From assembly GCF_900177515.1 (NCBI RefSeq), contig NZ_FXAK01000007.1, positions 2,588,501-2,652,500 on the forward strand: DNA of 64,000 nt, written 5' to 3'. Below the pieces are notes generated by a model. The model made no database searches and had not been told where the DNA came from. It worked only from the letters and a program-made list of their open reading frames with translations. The position numbers and the translations under genes are program-made. The DNA is from Azospirillum oryzae (GTDB taxonomy: Bacteria; Pseudomonadota; Alphaproteobacteria; Azospirillales; Azospirillaceae). The first letter of the stretch is position 1; every line of letters starts with the position of its first letter. Positions 1 through 11,537 of the stretch are shown here, piece by piece.

Positions 1-242
1 ACCACCACAGCGCGGGCCGAGCCCTTGGGCAGGCTGTCGCGGCACCAGATCACCGGGGCCGAGCAGGTCAGCGACCGGGTCAGCACGCCCGCCACGCTGG
101 TGCCGGGATCCAGCACGGCCAGCAGCAGATCGTCGCGGCCCTTGTATCGGATTCCGCTGTTCGCCGTGGCGATGCGCACGCCCGCGATGGGCGGCAGCGT
201 CGGGAAGCTGGCGGGAGCCAAGGGGGAGAGGGTCGTGGCCAT
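1..242 (-). CDS. argJ: Glutamate N-acetyltransferase/amino-acid acetyltransferase ArgJ, N-terminal part
   Basis: The gene runs off the left edge; 80 codons are visible, starting at the ATG at 242. ArgJ moves acetyl groups between N-acetylornithine and glutamate in arginine biosynthesis, in the cytoplasm. The visible protein shows the family's N-terminal pattern: GVRIATANSGIRYKGRDDLL, then LAVLDPGTSVAGVLTRS and SAPVIWCR, the usual opening of the ArgJ fold. The self-cleavage Thr and the active site lie outside the window. It follows the parvulin gene on the same strand; an argJ / parvulin / secA neighbourhood is common in alphaproteobacteria. Family call is firm, completeness unknown. Confidence 0.9.
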   Translation of the reverse strand, partial: MATTLSPLAPASFPTLPPIAGVRIATANSGIRYKGRDDLLLAVLDPGTSVAGVLTRSLTCSAPVIWCRDSLPKGSARAVV

Positions 243-306
243 GAAGCGAATTCCCGTGGTGGGGGAGTGGTGGTGGCGTGGCTGGTACTTGTCGGAGCGC
301 CGACGC

Positions 307-418
307 TTGCCCCCACCCCAACCCTCCCCCGCTGGGCGGAGGAGGGAGGAGGTGCTGATGCGGGAGAGCGGCGGCAGCCCCCTCCCCTGCGAAGCGGGGG
401 AGGGTCGGGGTGGGGGCA
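307..418. repeat. Head-to-head pair of GC-rich REP-like repeats
   Basis: Two copies of a roughly 25-bp G-rich unit face each other: a CCCCCACCCC/AACCCTCCCC form at 309-331 and its near-perfect reverse complement ending in GGGGTGGGGGCA at 394-418. The same unit recurs at 4716-4754, 14060-14084 and 26461-26485. It fills the spacer between the parvulin stop and the argJ start, so it could fold in the transcript. Confidence 0.75.
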
Positions 419-434
419 ATACGCCCCCGTCTCC

Positions 435-1412
435 TTACTTCTTCGCCGGTTCCGCCGGAGTGGCGGGCGCGGCCGGGGCCGGAGTCGCCGGAGCGGCGGC
501 CGGCTCTTCCTTCGGCATCGGCGAGCCGTCGATCTGGAAGGTCTCGATCTTCGCCTTGCCGCGCAGCTCTTCGACCAGAGCGGTGACGATGTCCTTCGAC
601 AGCGCCTGCTCCAGCTGCGGCTTCACCTCTTCAAGCGTCGGCTGCGGCTGGGTCCGCTTGTCCTCGACCTTGATGATGTGCCAGCCGAACTGGGTCTTCA
701 CAGGCTCCTTGCTGACCTCGCCCGGCTTCATGGCGAAGGCGGCGTTGGCGAAGGGCTCGACCATCGCGTCCTTGGTGAAGTAGCCGAGGTCGCCGCCCTG
801 GGCCGCCGCGGCGGCATCCTTGGACTTCTCCTTGGCCAGCTTGGCGAAATCGGCGCCCTTCTTCAGCTGGGCGATGATGGCCTTGGCCTCGTCTTCCTTC
901 TCGACCAGGATGTGGGCGGCCTTGACCTCCTCCTGCGCCGGGTTCTCCTTCAGGTAATCCTGATAGGCCTTGTTCAGCGCCTCGGGCGTCACGCGGGCCT
1001 TGATTTCCTTCTGGATGTAGGCGCGCTGGACCGCGCGCTCCTCGGCGCGCTTGATCTCGTCCTTCACCTCGGCCGAATCGGCCAGACCGGCCTTGTAGCC
1101 GGCCGAGGAGACCAGCTTGCCGCTGACGAGCTGGTCGATCACCGCCGGATAGATCATCTCGATCGGCATCTGCTGCACCTGGGGCGGCAGCTGCGAGACC
1201 ATGCGGGTGACGTCCGACTTGTGCAGCTCCTCGCCGTTGACGCGGGCGACCACCGGATCGGCCGGGGCGGCCTGGGCCGGAGCAGCGGCGGCAGCCGGGG
1301 CCGGAGTTGCCAGCGCGGGGGTGGCGGGAGCCGGCGTCTGGGCGTGGGCGGCCAGCGCGATGCCGCAGGCGGCAACCGACAGGAGCGCGGTGCGGAACAC
1401 TCGTTGAACCAT
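435..1412 (-). CDS. Periplasmic parvulin-type peptidyl-prolyl isomerase (PpiC/SurA-like)
   Basis: 325 residues from the ATG at 1412, chosen because it is preceded by an AAGGAAA ribosome site and opens a clean signal peptide (MVQRVFRTALLSVAACGIAL then AAHAQ). An Ala/Pro-rich linker follows to about residue 50, then an N-terminal helical SurA-like segment with LPPQVQQMP, and a rotamase domain around residues 170-270 with AHILVE, GGDLGYF and GWHIIKVEDKR. The tail is again Ala/Pro-rich. Role inferred: folding of exported proteins. It is divergent from secA across 481 bp and reads toward argJ. Family level certain; client proteins unknown. Confidence 0.92.
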   Translation of the reverse strand: MVQRVFRTALLSVAACGIALAAHAQTPAPATPALATPAPAAAAAPAQAAPADPVVARVNGEELHKSDVTRMVSQLPPQVQQMPIEMIYPAVIDQLVSGKLVSSAGYKAGLADSAEVKDEIKRAEERAVQRAYIQKEIKARVTPEALNKAYQDYLKENPAQEEVKAAHILVEKEDEAKAIIAQLKKGADFAKLAKEKSKDAAAAAQGGDLGYFTKDAMVEPFANAAFAMKPGEVSKEPVKTQFGWHIIKVEDKRTQPQPTLEEVKPQLEQALSKDIVTALVEELRGKAKIETFQIDGSPMPKEEPAAAPATPAPAAPATPAEPAKK

Positions 1413-1815
1413 GGCGTGTCTGTTTCCTTCCGGCGGATGCTTCGCAACAAATGGGCGGCGGCAGGGTCGCCGTCCGTTTCGCATGGCCTGCGGCATCGGA
1501 GCCATCCGCCGCTCCGCGCCCGATTCCGCAGGGGATTAAGCATGGCTACGCCGCGCGGGGCAAGGGTCCCCGTCGCCCCATGCCCGGCAATCGCCCTATA
1601 GCTGTGTGCCCCGCCAAGGGGATACCAGCCCCGGCCGGCACCGGCCAACCGCCGCGGCGCTTTCTGGACGCGAATTCATGAACCGGTCATGCCGGCACAG
1701 GGTGGCGGCCGTCATGGATGGTCCATGCCGTCTCCGCCGCCTTCCCCGTCCCCTGCCCTCCGGCCCGATCCGGCCGCGCAATTGCCGCAACCGGCGCCCC
1801 GCCGGCCCGGTCTCG

Positions 1816-1844
1816 TTGACAGGGCCTTGCCATAGTCCTATGTG
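1816..1844 (+). promoter_or_regulatory. Candidate housekeeping promoter of secA
   Basis: TTGACA at 1816-1821 and TATGTG at 1839-1844 are 17 bp apart, 50 bp before the secA start. The -35 is consensus, the -10 only partial. The rest of the divergent spacer 1413-1893 shows no gene or clear repeat. Confidence 0.5.
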
Positions 1845-1893
1845 AGACCCGTCGATAGGCTGGCCCACATTCCGCTTTACTCCCGAGGTTTTC

Positions 1894-4629
<2,736 letters not shown>

Positions 4630-4652
4630 GGGGTTTGGAGGTGGGGGTATCT

Positions 4653-4754
4653 GCCGGTGCCCCCTCCCTCCCACGCTTTCTGCGGGAGAGGGTCGATTTG
4701 CGATGCGGCGGCAGTCCCCTCCCCCGCCCAGCGGGGGAGGGTTAGGGTGGGGGC
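4653..4754. repeat. GC-rich REP-like repeat downstream of secA
   Basis: Begins 24 bp after the secA stop. The core at 4716-4754 is a CCCCTCCCCCGC / GCGGGGGAGGG hairpin followed by TTAGGGTGGGGGCA, nearly identical to copies near 400, 14070 and 26470. A less perfect arm (CCCTCCCTCCC ... GCGGGAGAGGG) lies at 4660-4692. Confidence 0.7.
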
Positions 4755-4836
4755 AATTCCAGCATGCACTCCCCCATGTGAAACCAACCCCTCCCCACCC
4801 CGTTTCCCTTCCACGACCACGGAAAAACGGGACGCC

Positions 4837-5316
4837 ATGTTCGAAGAATTCAAGAAATTCATCAGCCGCGGCAATGTCGTGGAGCTGGCCGTCGGCATCA
4901 TCATCGGTGCCGCCTTCACCGGGATCGTCAATTCCCTGGTCAAGGACATCCTGATGCCGCCGATCGGCTGGATCATGGGTGGCATCGACTTCTCGAACTA
5001 TTTCATCAGCCTGTCGGGCGGCCATTACGATTCGCTCCAGGCTGCCGAGAAGGCAGGGGCGGCCACCATCAACTACGGCCGCTTCATCAACGCCTGCATC
5101 AATTTCCTGATCGTGTCGGGCGCCCTGTTCATGATCGTCCGGCAGGTCAACCGCCTGCATGTCCTGCACAAGGAGGCGCCGAAGGCCCCACCGCGGCAGG
5201 AACTGCTGCTTGAGGAAATCCGCGACGCCCTGCGCGCCCAAGCCGGTATTCAATCTGGCGCTCAGGCCAATAGTCAGACCGGCGCCCGGCCGCCCTCCGC
5301 CGACCCTACCCCCTGA
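4837..5316 (+). CDS. mscL: Large-conductance mechanosensitive channel MscL
   Basis: 159 residues. MscL is the inner-membrane emergency valve that opens under hypo-osmotic stress. The start MFEEFKKFISRGNVVELAVG and the first membrane helix with AVGIIIGAAFTGIVNSLVKD are diagnostic; the second helix is INFLIVSGALFMIVRQVN near residues 88-105. A longer Ala/Gln/Pro-rich C-terminal tail (after about residue 120) is typical of alphaproteobacterial versions. It stands alone between the secA repeat and the GGDEF/EAL gene. Confidence 0.96.
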   Translation: MFEEFKKFISRGNVVELAVGIIIGAAFTGIVNSLVKDILMPPIGWIMGGIDFSNYFISLSGGHYDSLQAAEKAGAATINYGRFINACINFLIVSGALFMIVRQVNRLHVLHKEAPKAPPRQELLLEEIRDALRAQAGIQSGAQANSQTGARPPSADPTP

Positions 5317-5543
5317 TCCTCCCGCCGGCCCCGGCGCGATTTCGCCCACTGCGGGAGCTTGTCACAGGGTGGGGAGAACCCCCCGTTGCCGCAGCGCGTC
5401 GAACGGGTTACCCTCTTGGATAAGCTGGCGATGGCGGTGGGATGGCGAAGGCCTCGCACGCCTGCGCTGTCCATGACCTCGGCAAGGGCCATGTCCATGT
5501 CCGCCACGCGCTGTCCGCCGCTCCTGCCCGACGGTGCGCCGCC

Positions 5544-8189
5544 ATGATCCGCTCCGCGGCGCGCCGGACCGTCTTGCGGTTGCTTGCCATCCTGCTGCTG
5601 TCCTTGCTGGCCGGCGACCCGGCGGCGGCGATCAGCACGCCGGCAACGGCCGCGGCGACGCCGGACGCCGGCCCGCGCCCGGCGGAAATCCGGGTGACGC
5701 TGGACGACAATTACCCGCCCTACAGCTTCCGCACCCCAGACGGCGCCCATGTCGGCATCGTGAAGGACATGTGGACGCTGTGGTCGCAGAAGACCGGCAT
5801 CCCGGTCCGCATGCTTCCGCTCGATTGGGGGCTTGCCCGCAAGACCATGGACGGCGGCGGCGCCGACGTCATCGAGACGATCTTCCGCAATGACGCCCGC
5901 GACCTGATCTACGACTTCTCCAAGCCCTATGCCCGCGTCGACGTGCCGATCTGGTTCAGCGCCGACCTCAGCGGCATCACCGGGGTGGAGTCGCTGCGCG
6001 CCTTCACGGTCGGGGTGAAGGACGCCGATTTCTGCATCGAATGGCTGACCGACCAGGGCATCACCGCCTTCCAGCGCTATCCCGGCTTCGAAGCGATGGT
6101 GGACGCCGCCGCAAGGCAGGAAACCCGCGTCTTCTGCATGGACGACCCCTCCGCCCGCTATTACATGACCAAGCGCGGCGTGCAGGGGCGCTTCCGCTAC
6201 ACCGACCCGCTCTACACCGGCGAACTGCACTGGGCGGTGCGCAAGGGAAACACGGCGCTGCTCCGCCTGATCACCGACGGCTTCGCCCGCATCACCCCGG
6301 AAGAGCGCAAGGCGGTCGAGGAGCGCTGGCTCGGCCGCAGCCTCACCGGTCTCGTCAGCCCCCAGATGATGGACCTGCTGCTCAAGCTGCTGACCGGACT
6401 GGCGGTGCTGGGCTTCGGCGCGCTGGTGTGGGTGCTGCTGCTGCGCCGGCAGGTGGAAAGCAAGACGCAAAGCCTGCGCGCCGCGGTCGCGGCCCTGACC
6501 GCCAGCGAGGAGCGCGTCCGCACCATCTTCGACAACGTCACCGACGGCATCTTCATCCACGATCTCGACAGCGGCGCCATCCTGGAGGTCAACCGCCGGA
6601 TGCGGGAGATGTACCGGGTGGGCGACCTGTCGCTGTCGGATCTCACCGTCGCGATGATCAGTTCCGGCGTGCCGCCCTACACCCGGCACGACGCCGCCGT
6701 CCGTATCCGCAGGGCGGCCGACGGCGAGCCGCAGCTGTTCGAATGGCACGCCCGCCGGCTGGACGGCGCGCTGTTCTGGGTGGAGGTCAGCATGCGGCGC
6801 GCCGTCATCGACGGCAACGACCGCCGGCTGCTGGTCCTGGTCCGCGACATCACCGAACGCAAGGCGGCGCAGGAGCGGATGGAGTATCTGTCGCGCCACG
6901 ACGCCTTGACCCTGCTGCCCAACCGCGTCCTGGTGCAGGACCGCACCGAACAGGCGCTGGCCCGGTCGGAACGCAACGGCCGGCTGGTGGCGCTGGTCGC
7001 CTGCGGCCTCGACCGCTTCAAGACGGTGAACGACAGCCTCGGCCACGCCGTCGGCGACGCCCTGCTGCGCGCGGTGGCGGAGCGGCTGAAGGCGGCGGTG
7101 CGCGACACCGACACGGTCAGCCGCGGCGGCGGCGACGAGTTCATCCTGCTGCTGTCAGGCCAGCCCGACATCGACGCGGTGGTGGAGGCCGTCGCCAACC
7201 TGCACGAGGCGATGGCCGAACCCTTCCAGGTCGGCGGCCATGAGCTGACCGTGACCCTGTCGTCGGGCGTGGCGCTGGCCCCAGCCGACGGCAAGGACTT
7301 CGCCACCCTGCTGAAGAACGCCGACACCGCGCTCCACCACGCCAAGGCGGCCGGCCGCGACACCCACCGCTTCTATGCCGAGGCGATGAACGCCGAGGCG
7401 GTGGCCCACCTGTCCACCCGCAGCGGCCTGCGCCGCGCGCTCGACCGCGGGGAGTTCCTGATCCATTACCAGCCGCAGGTCAGCCTGGAGAGCGGCGCCG
7501 TCACGGGTGCGGAAGCGCTCGTGCGCTGGAACCACCCCGACAAGGGCATGGTCCCGCCCGGCGACTTCATCCCGATCGCCGAGGACAGCGGCCTGATCGT
7601 GCCCATCGGCGCCTGGGTCCTGACGGAGGCCTGCCGGCAGGCGGCGGCATGGCATGCCCGCGGCCTGTCGCTGTCGGTGGCGGTCAACCTGTCGGCCCTG
7701 CAGCTTCAGCGCAACGACCTCGTCGCCACGGTGACGCGGGCGCTGGCCGACAGCGGGCTCGACCCGCTTCTGCTGGAGCTGGAGCTGACCGAATCGATGC
7801 TGATCCAGAACACCGAATTGGTGATGGACAATCTGCGCCGCATCAAGGCGATGGGCGTGCAGGTGTCGATCGACGATTTCGGTACCGGCTATTCCAACCT
7901 GTCCTACATCGGCCGTCTGGCGGTGGACAAGCTGAAGATCGACCGCAGCTTCGTCGCCGATCTCACCAGCAACCACGACAGCGCCAAGATCACCGCCGCC
8001 GTCATCCAGATGGCCCACAGCCTGAACCTGACCGCCGTGGCCGAAGGCGTGGAGGACGCCGGGACACTGGAGGCCCTGCGCGCCCTGCGCTGCGACGTCG
8101 CCCAGGGCTATTACCTGGGCCGCCCCGGCCCCGCCGAGGCGGTCGAACGCGCCGCCCGGCAGGTGAACCCGTTCAAGGTCGGGGTGTAA
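5544..8189 (+). CDS. Periplasmic-sensor GGDEF/EAL protein (SBP_bac_3-TM-PAS-GGDEF-EAL)
   Basis: 881 residues from the ATG at 5544, which opens a signal sequence (RTVLRLLAILLLSLLAG); an upstream in-frame ATG at 5442 would add 34 residues without one. Order: solute-binding family 3 domain (about 48-270), membrane helix (about 281-303), PAS (about 320-450), GGDEF (about 455-615), EAL (about 635-875). The EAL half keeps EALVRWNHP, ELTESM, IDDFGTGYSNLSY, KIDRSFV and AEGVE, so c-di-GMP hydrolysis is likely. GGDEF is present at 529-533, but the first metal-binding Asp of the usual DxDxFK stretch is Gly488 (CGLDRFK), so cyclase activity is doubtful. The sensor probably binds an amino acid or similar ligand. 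No operon partner seen. Confidence 0.92.
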   Translation: MIRSAARRTVLRLLAILLLSLLAGDPAAAISTPATAAATPDAGPRPAEIRVTLDDNYPPYSFRTPDGAHVGIVKDMWTLWSQKTGIPVRMLPLDWGLARKTMDGGGADVIETIFRNDARDLIYDFSKPYARVDVPIWFSADLSGITGVESLRAFTVGVKDADFCIEWLTDQGITAFQRYPGFEAMVDAAARQETRVFCMDDPSARYYMTKRGVQGRFRYTDPLYTGELHWAVRKGNTALLRLITDGFARITPEERKAVEERWLGRSLTGLVSPQMMDLLLKLLTGLAVLGFGALVWVLLLRRQVESKTQSLRAAVAALTASEERVRTIFDNVTDGIFIHDLDSGAILEVNRRMREMYRVGDLSLSDLTVAMISSGVPPYTRHDAAVRIRRAADGEPQLFEWHARRLDGALFWVEVSMRRAVIDGNDRRLLVLVRDITERKAAQERMEYLSRHDALTLLPNRVLVQDRTEQALARSERNGRLVALVACGLDRFKTVNDSLGHAVGDALLRAVAERLKAAVRDTDTVSRGGGDEFILLLSGQPDIDAVVEAVANLHEAMAEPFQVGGHELTVTLSSGVALAPADGKDFATLLKNADTALHHAKAAGRDTHRFYAEAMNAEAVAHLSTRSGLRRALDRGEFLIHYQPQVSLESGAVTGAEALVRWNHPDKGMVPPGDFIPIAEDSGLIVPIGAWVLTEACRQAAAWHARGLSLSVAVNLSALQLQRNDLVATVTRALADSGLDPLLLELELTESMLIQNTELVMDNLRRIKAMGVQVSIDDFGTGYSNLSYIGRLAVDKLKIDRSFVADLTSNHDSAKITAAVIQMAHSLNLTAVAEGVEDAGTLEALRALRCDVAQGYYLGRPGPAEAVERAARQVNPFKVGV

Positions 8190-8203
8190 GGCCACCCCGT
8201 TCC

Positions 8204-8686
8204 TTACATGCCCTTCACCAGGGTGACGAGCTGGTCGAGCGCGGCACTCCAGCCGTGATGGAAGCCCATCTCCTCATGCTGTTTCTTCGTCGCTTCGTCC
8301 TTGTGGAGCGCGACGGCGGTATAGAGCGTGCCGCCGGCCGTCGGCTCGATGGTGACGGACGCGGTCATGAAGCCGCCGCCGGTGGGGCGGAAGCCCGGAC
8401 CCAGCGCGTCGGTGAAGACCAGCCGCCGCTCGGGCTCAACGGCCAGGAAGCATCCGGTGTTGTCGTTCCTCTCGCCGTTCGGCCCTTCCATCACCGTGCG
8501 GAACTTGCCGCCGGGCCGCAGGTCGATCTCGCAGGCGGTGGTGCGCCACGGCGCCGGCGTAAACCACTTCATCAGCAGATCCGGCTCGGTCCAGGCCCGC
8601 CAGACGAGGCCCGGCGGAACCGCGACTTCACGCTTCAGTTCAAGGTCGAGCTGCGGATTGAAAACCCCTGGCGTGTCGGTGGTCAT
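8204..8686 (-). CDS. SRPBCC/AHSA1-type ligand-binding protein
   Basis: 160 residues from the ATG at 8686. The fold is shown by LDLELKREVAVPPGLVWRAW, then WFTPAPW, a central FRTVMEGPNGE strand and a C-terminal helix with GFHHGWSAALDQLV, the pattern of Aha1-C/START-like small-molecule binding proteins. The start codon overlaps the stop of the ArsR gene as ATGA, so the two are translationally coupled. ArsR plus SRPBCC is a common two-gene unit; the ligand cannot be read from sequence. Confidence 0.9.
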   Translation of the reverse strand: MTTDTPGVFNPQLDLELKREVAVPPGLVWRAWTEPDLLMKWFTPAPWRTTACEIDLRPGGKFRTVMEGPNGERNDNTGCFLAVEPERRLVFTDALGPGFRPTGGGFMTASVTIEPTAGGTLYTAVALHKDEATKKQHEEMGFHHGWSAALDQLVTLVKGM

Positions 8687-9021
8687 GGTGTCCCTTCCTC
8701 CCGTTTGTTCAGGTCCAGCACCAAGCTGTCCAGTTGATCGAGCCGCCTCGTCCACAGGCTGCGCTGGGCTTCCAGCCAGCTTTCCGCGGCCGCCAGCGCC
8801 TCCGGCTTCAGCGTGCAGGTGCGCACCCGCCCCTCTTTGCGCGTTTCGACCAGCCCGCTGTCCTCCAGCATCTTCAGGTGCTGCAGGAAGCTGGGCAGGG
8901 CCATGCCGAAGGGTTTCGCAAGGTCGCCGACCGATGCCGGTCCGCGCCCCAGCGCCTGGATCACCGCCCGGCGCGTGGGGTCCGCCAGCGCACGGAACGT
9001 CCTGTCGAGTGCTGCATCCAT
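8683..9021 (-). CDS. ArsR-family winged-helix transcriptional regulator
   Basis: 112 residues. The winged helix covers most of the protein: FRALADPTRRAVIQALGRGP, recognition helix region GMALPSFLQHLKMLEDSGLV, and wing TRKEGRVRTCTLKPE. No metal-site cysteine motif (the ELCVC type) is present, so it is the ligand-poor subgroup usually paired with SRPBCC proteins. First gene of the coupled pair; autoregulation is likely but no operator was identified. Confidence 0.93.
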   Translation of the reverse strand: MDAALDRTFRALADPTRRAVIQALGRGPASVGDLAKPFGMALPSFLQHLKMLEDSGLVETRKEGRVRTCTLKPEALAAAESWLEAQRSLWTRRLDQLDSLVLDLNKREEGTP

Positions 9022-9072
9022 GACGGCACCCTAGCGGGAGAAAACACTTAGGTCAATTCCTAACCATTGCGG

Positions 9073-9396
9073 TCACGCCGGCCCGCTCGCCATGTGCAGG
9101 CTGATGACCCCGGCGACGATCAGGGCGATGCCGACCATTTTCATCACGGTCAGCGACTCGCCGAAGACGAACACGCCGATGGCGGCGATGGCCGCGGTGC
9201 CCGTCGCCGACCAGATGGCATAGGCGATGCCGACCTCCATGGTGCGCAGTGCCTTGGCCAGCAGCACGAAGGCGATGCCGTAACAGACGACCACCGCCGC
9301 CGCCGGCCCCAGCCGCGTCATTCCATCCGACATTTTCATCGCGGAGGTGCCGACCACCTCGAACAGGATCGCCACAACCAGATACAGCCAGCTCAT
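9073..9396 (-). CDS. Small multidrug resistance (SMR) transporter, EmrE/SugE-like
   Basis: 107 residues, four membrane helices, normal for SMR. The start at 9396 is set by MSWLYLVVAILFEVVGTSAM, which puts the essential membrane Glu at position 13 (Glu14 in EmrE). Helix 3 carries GIAYAIWSATGTAAIA and helix 4 begins FGESLTVMK. AYAIWS is closer to the Qac/EmrE branch than to the guanidinium exporters. Proton-coupled export of cationic compounds from the cytoplasm is inferred; substrate unknown. Single gene. Confidence 0.9.
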   Translation of the reverse strand: MSWLYLVVAILFEVVGTSAMKMSDGMTRLGPAAAVVVCYGIAFVLLAKALRTMEVGIAYAIWSATGTAAIAAIGVFVFGESLTVMKMVGIALIVAGVISLHMASGPA

Positions 9397-9626
9397 CGCC
9401 CAAGGACCCCGCCAACCCCGACCGCTCCCGCAAGGCCGATCCCGCAAGGCCGATCCCGCGGGGAACGCAGGATGGACCGGGCGGAAGGGCGCCGCAAGAC
9501 TCCCCCTCGCACATCCCACGCCGGACACCCACGCCGGACACCCACGGTTGACGCCAAGCCCGCCCGGCCCTAGGGTCTTTGCCCTCATTCCCAACTCTAT
9601 CTATGTGGTTTCGAAAGGGTCCGACG

Positions 9627-11195
9627 ATGACCGGCGAACGGGATCTGGCGTTGCAGGCGAAGGCATGGCCGTTCGAGGAGGCGCGCAAACTGGTCGCGCG
9701 CTTCGCGAAAGCGCCGCCCGCCAAAGGCTATGTCCTGTTCGAGACCGGCTATGGCCCGTCGGGCCTGCCGCATCTCGGCACCTTCGGCGAGGTGGCGCGC
9801 ACCAGCATGGTGCGCCACGCCTTCCAGACCATGAGCGACATTCCGACCAAGCTGTTCTGCTTCTCGGACGACATGGACGGGCTGCGCAAGGTCCCCGACA
9901 ACATCCCCAACAAGGAGATGGTGGCGGCCAACCTCGGCAAGCCGCTGACCCAGGTGCCCGATCCCTTCGGCACCCATGACAGCTTCGGCGCCCACAACAA
10001 CGCCCGGCTGCGCGCATTCCTCGACAGCTTCGGCTTCGAGTACGAGTTCCAGTCCTCCACCGACTGGTACAAGTCCGGCCGCTTCGACGAGGCGCTGCTC
10101 GGCATCCTGCGCCATTACGACGAGGTGATGGCGGTGATGCTGCCCACCCTCGGCGCGGAGCGTCAGGCGACCTACAGCCCCTTCCTGCCGGTCTCCCCCT
10201 CCACCGGCCGGGTCCTCCAGGTCCCGATGCTGGAGCGCAACGTCGATGCCGGCACCATCGTCTTCGAGGACGAGGACGGGAAGAAGGTCGAACTGCCCGT
10301 CACCGGCGGCCATGTGAAGCTGCAGTGGAAGCCCGACTGGGGCATGCGCTGGTTCGGCCTCGGCGTCGATTACGAGATGTACGGCAAGGATCTGATCCCG
10401 TCGGCCGATCTCGCCGGCAAGATCTGCAAAATCCTCGGCGGCACCCCGCCGGAAGGCTTCAATTACGAGCTGTTCCTCGACGATAAGGGTCAGAAGATCT
10501 CCAAGTCGAAGGGCAACGGCCTGACCATGGAGGAATGGCTGGCCTACGCCCCGCAGGAAAGCCTCGCCCTCTACATGTTCCAGAAGCCGAAGTCGGCCAA
10601 GCGCCTGTACTTCGACGTCATCCCGCGCGCCGTCGACGAATATCTGACCTTCGTCGACAAGGTCCATGGCGAGGAGCCGGCCAAGAAGCTGGAGAACCCG
10701 GCCTGGCACATCCACAACGGCAAGCCGCCTGCCGTGCGCTCCGACGTGTCCTTCAACCTGCTGCTCAATCTGGCCGGCGCCGCCAACGCCGAGACCAAGG
10801 ACACCATGTGGGGCTTCATCCGCCGCTACGCGCCCGACGCCACGCCGGAGAACAGCCCCTTCCTGGACAGCATGGTCGGCTATGCCGTGCGCTACTACCA
10901 GGATCAGGTGAAGCCGACCAAGCGGTTCCGCGCCCCCACCGATGCCGAGCGCGCCGCCCTGCAGGACCTGCTGGCCAAGCTGGACGGGCTGCCGGCCGAC
11001 GCCCGCGCCGACACCATCCAGAACGAGGTGTTCGAGGTCGGCAAGACCCACGGCTTCACCGAGTTGCGGGCCTGGTTCCAGGCGCTGTACGAGGTGCTGC
11101 TGGGCCAGACCACCGGCCCGCGCATGGGTTCCTTCATCCAGCTCTACGGCATCGACGAGACCAAGGCGCTGATCCGCGAGAAGCTGGCGGCCTGA
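9627..11195 (+). CDS. lysK: Lysyl-tRNA synthetase, class I
   Basis: 522 residues from the ATG at 9627, preceded by AAAGGG. The class I catalytic domain shows the HIGH-type motif PHLGTFGE and the KMSKS-type motif KISKSKGNG; the C-terminal half is the helical anticodon-binding part. Most bacteria use class II LysRS; the class I form is usual in alphaproteobacteria and archaea. An in-frame ATG at 9579 is rejected because the family starts near the DLALQAKAWPF stretch. Stands alone, followed by a hairpin terminator. Confidence 0.95.
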   Translation: MTGERDLALQAKAWPFEEARKLVARFAKAPPAKGYVLFETGYGPSGLPHLGTFGEVARTSMVRHAFQTMSDIPTKLFCFSDDMDGLRKVPDNIPNKEMVAANLGKPLTQVPDPFGTHDSFGAHNNARLRAFLDSFGFEYEFQSSTDWYKSGRFDEALLGILRHYDEVMAVMLPTLGAERQATYSPFLPVSPSTGRVLQVPMLERNVDAGTIVFEDEDGKKVELPVTGGHVKLQWKPDWGMRWFGLGVDYEMYGKDLIPSADLAGKICKILGGTPPEGFNYELFLDDKGQKISKSKGNGLTMEEWLAYAPQESLALYMFQKPKSAKRLYFDVIPRAVDEYLTFVDKVHGEEPAKKLENPAWHIHNGKPPAVRSDVSFNLLLNLAGAANAETKDTMWGFIRRYAPDATPENSPFLDSMVGYAVRYYQDQVKPTKRFRAPTDAERAALQDLLAKLDGLPADARADTIQNEVFEVGKTHGFTELRAWFQALYEVLLGQTTGPRMGSFIQLYGIDETKALIREKLAA

Positions 11196-11220
11196 CGCCC
11201 GCCGGTTTCCATGTGCCTGA

Positions 11221-11252
11221 AGGGGGGCGTCGAAAGGCGCCTCCTTTTCGTT
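11221..11252 (+). terminator. Rho-independent terminator after lysK
   Basis: A GGGGGGCG / CGCCTCC stem followed by TTTTCGTTT, 26 bp after the lysK stop. Confidence 0.6.
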
Positions 11253-11439
11253 TCCGAACCGCTCCGAACGAAACGATTTTCGCAATCGATCGTCCGTCTG
11301 ACCAGCGACCGGCCCTATGCCCGAAAAGAGTGCGGAAAACTGCCTTTCCGCTCACCAGATAGGCGAGTCTAAACAAATTCCATACCGCGCTATGCGGATG
11401 TCGCACCGCACCAATTCGAAAAGGGTGGTACCGCTAACA

Positions 11440-11537
11440 CGGCTGTCGGCTTAAACTCCGCCTCGTTACTGCATTTTGCAGTGCGTTTCCTCCCTAGACT
11501 AAAGGCCGCGCCCGCATGGGCAGCGGCCCTTTTTTTT
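11440..11537 (+). ncRNA. Candidate anti-SD small RNA, copy 1
   Basis: The 3' end is clear: a small hairpin (ACTGCA/TGCAGT, 11468-11482), the single-stranded 17-mer CGTTTCCTCCCTAGACT (11484-11500), then a terminator stem GGCCGC/GCGGCC (11504-11528) and eight Ts. The identical 17-mer in the same setting occurs on the minus strand at 56943-56959, and a diverged form at 49555-49572. The CCTCC core can pair with Shine-Dalgarno sequences. It resembles the multicopy alphaproteobacterial families such as suhB/ar14, by memory only. The 5' end is a guess. It occupies the 483-bp gap between lysK and the next gene. Confidence 0.65.
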
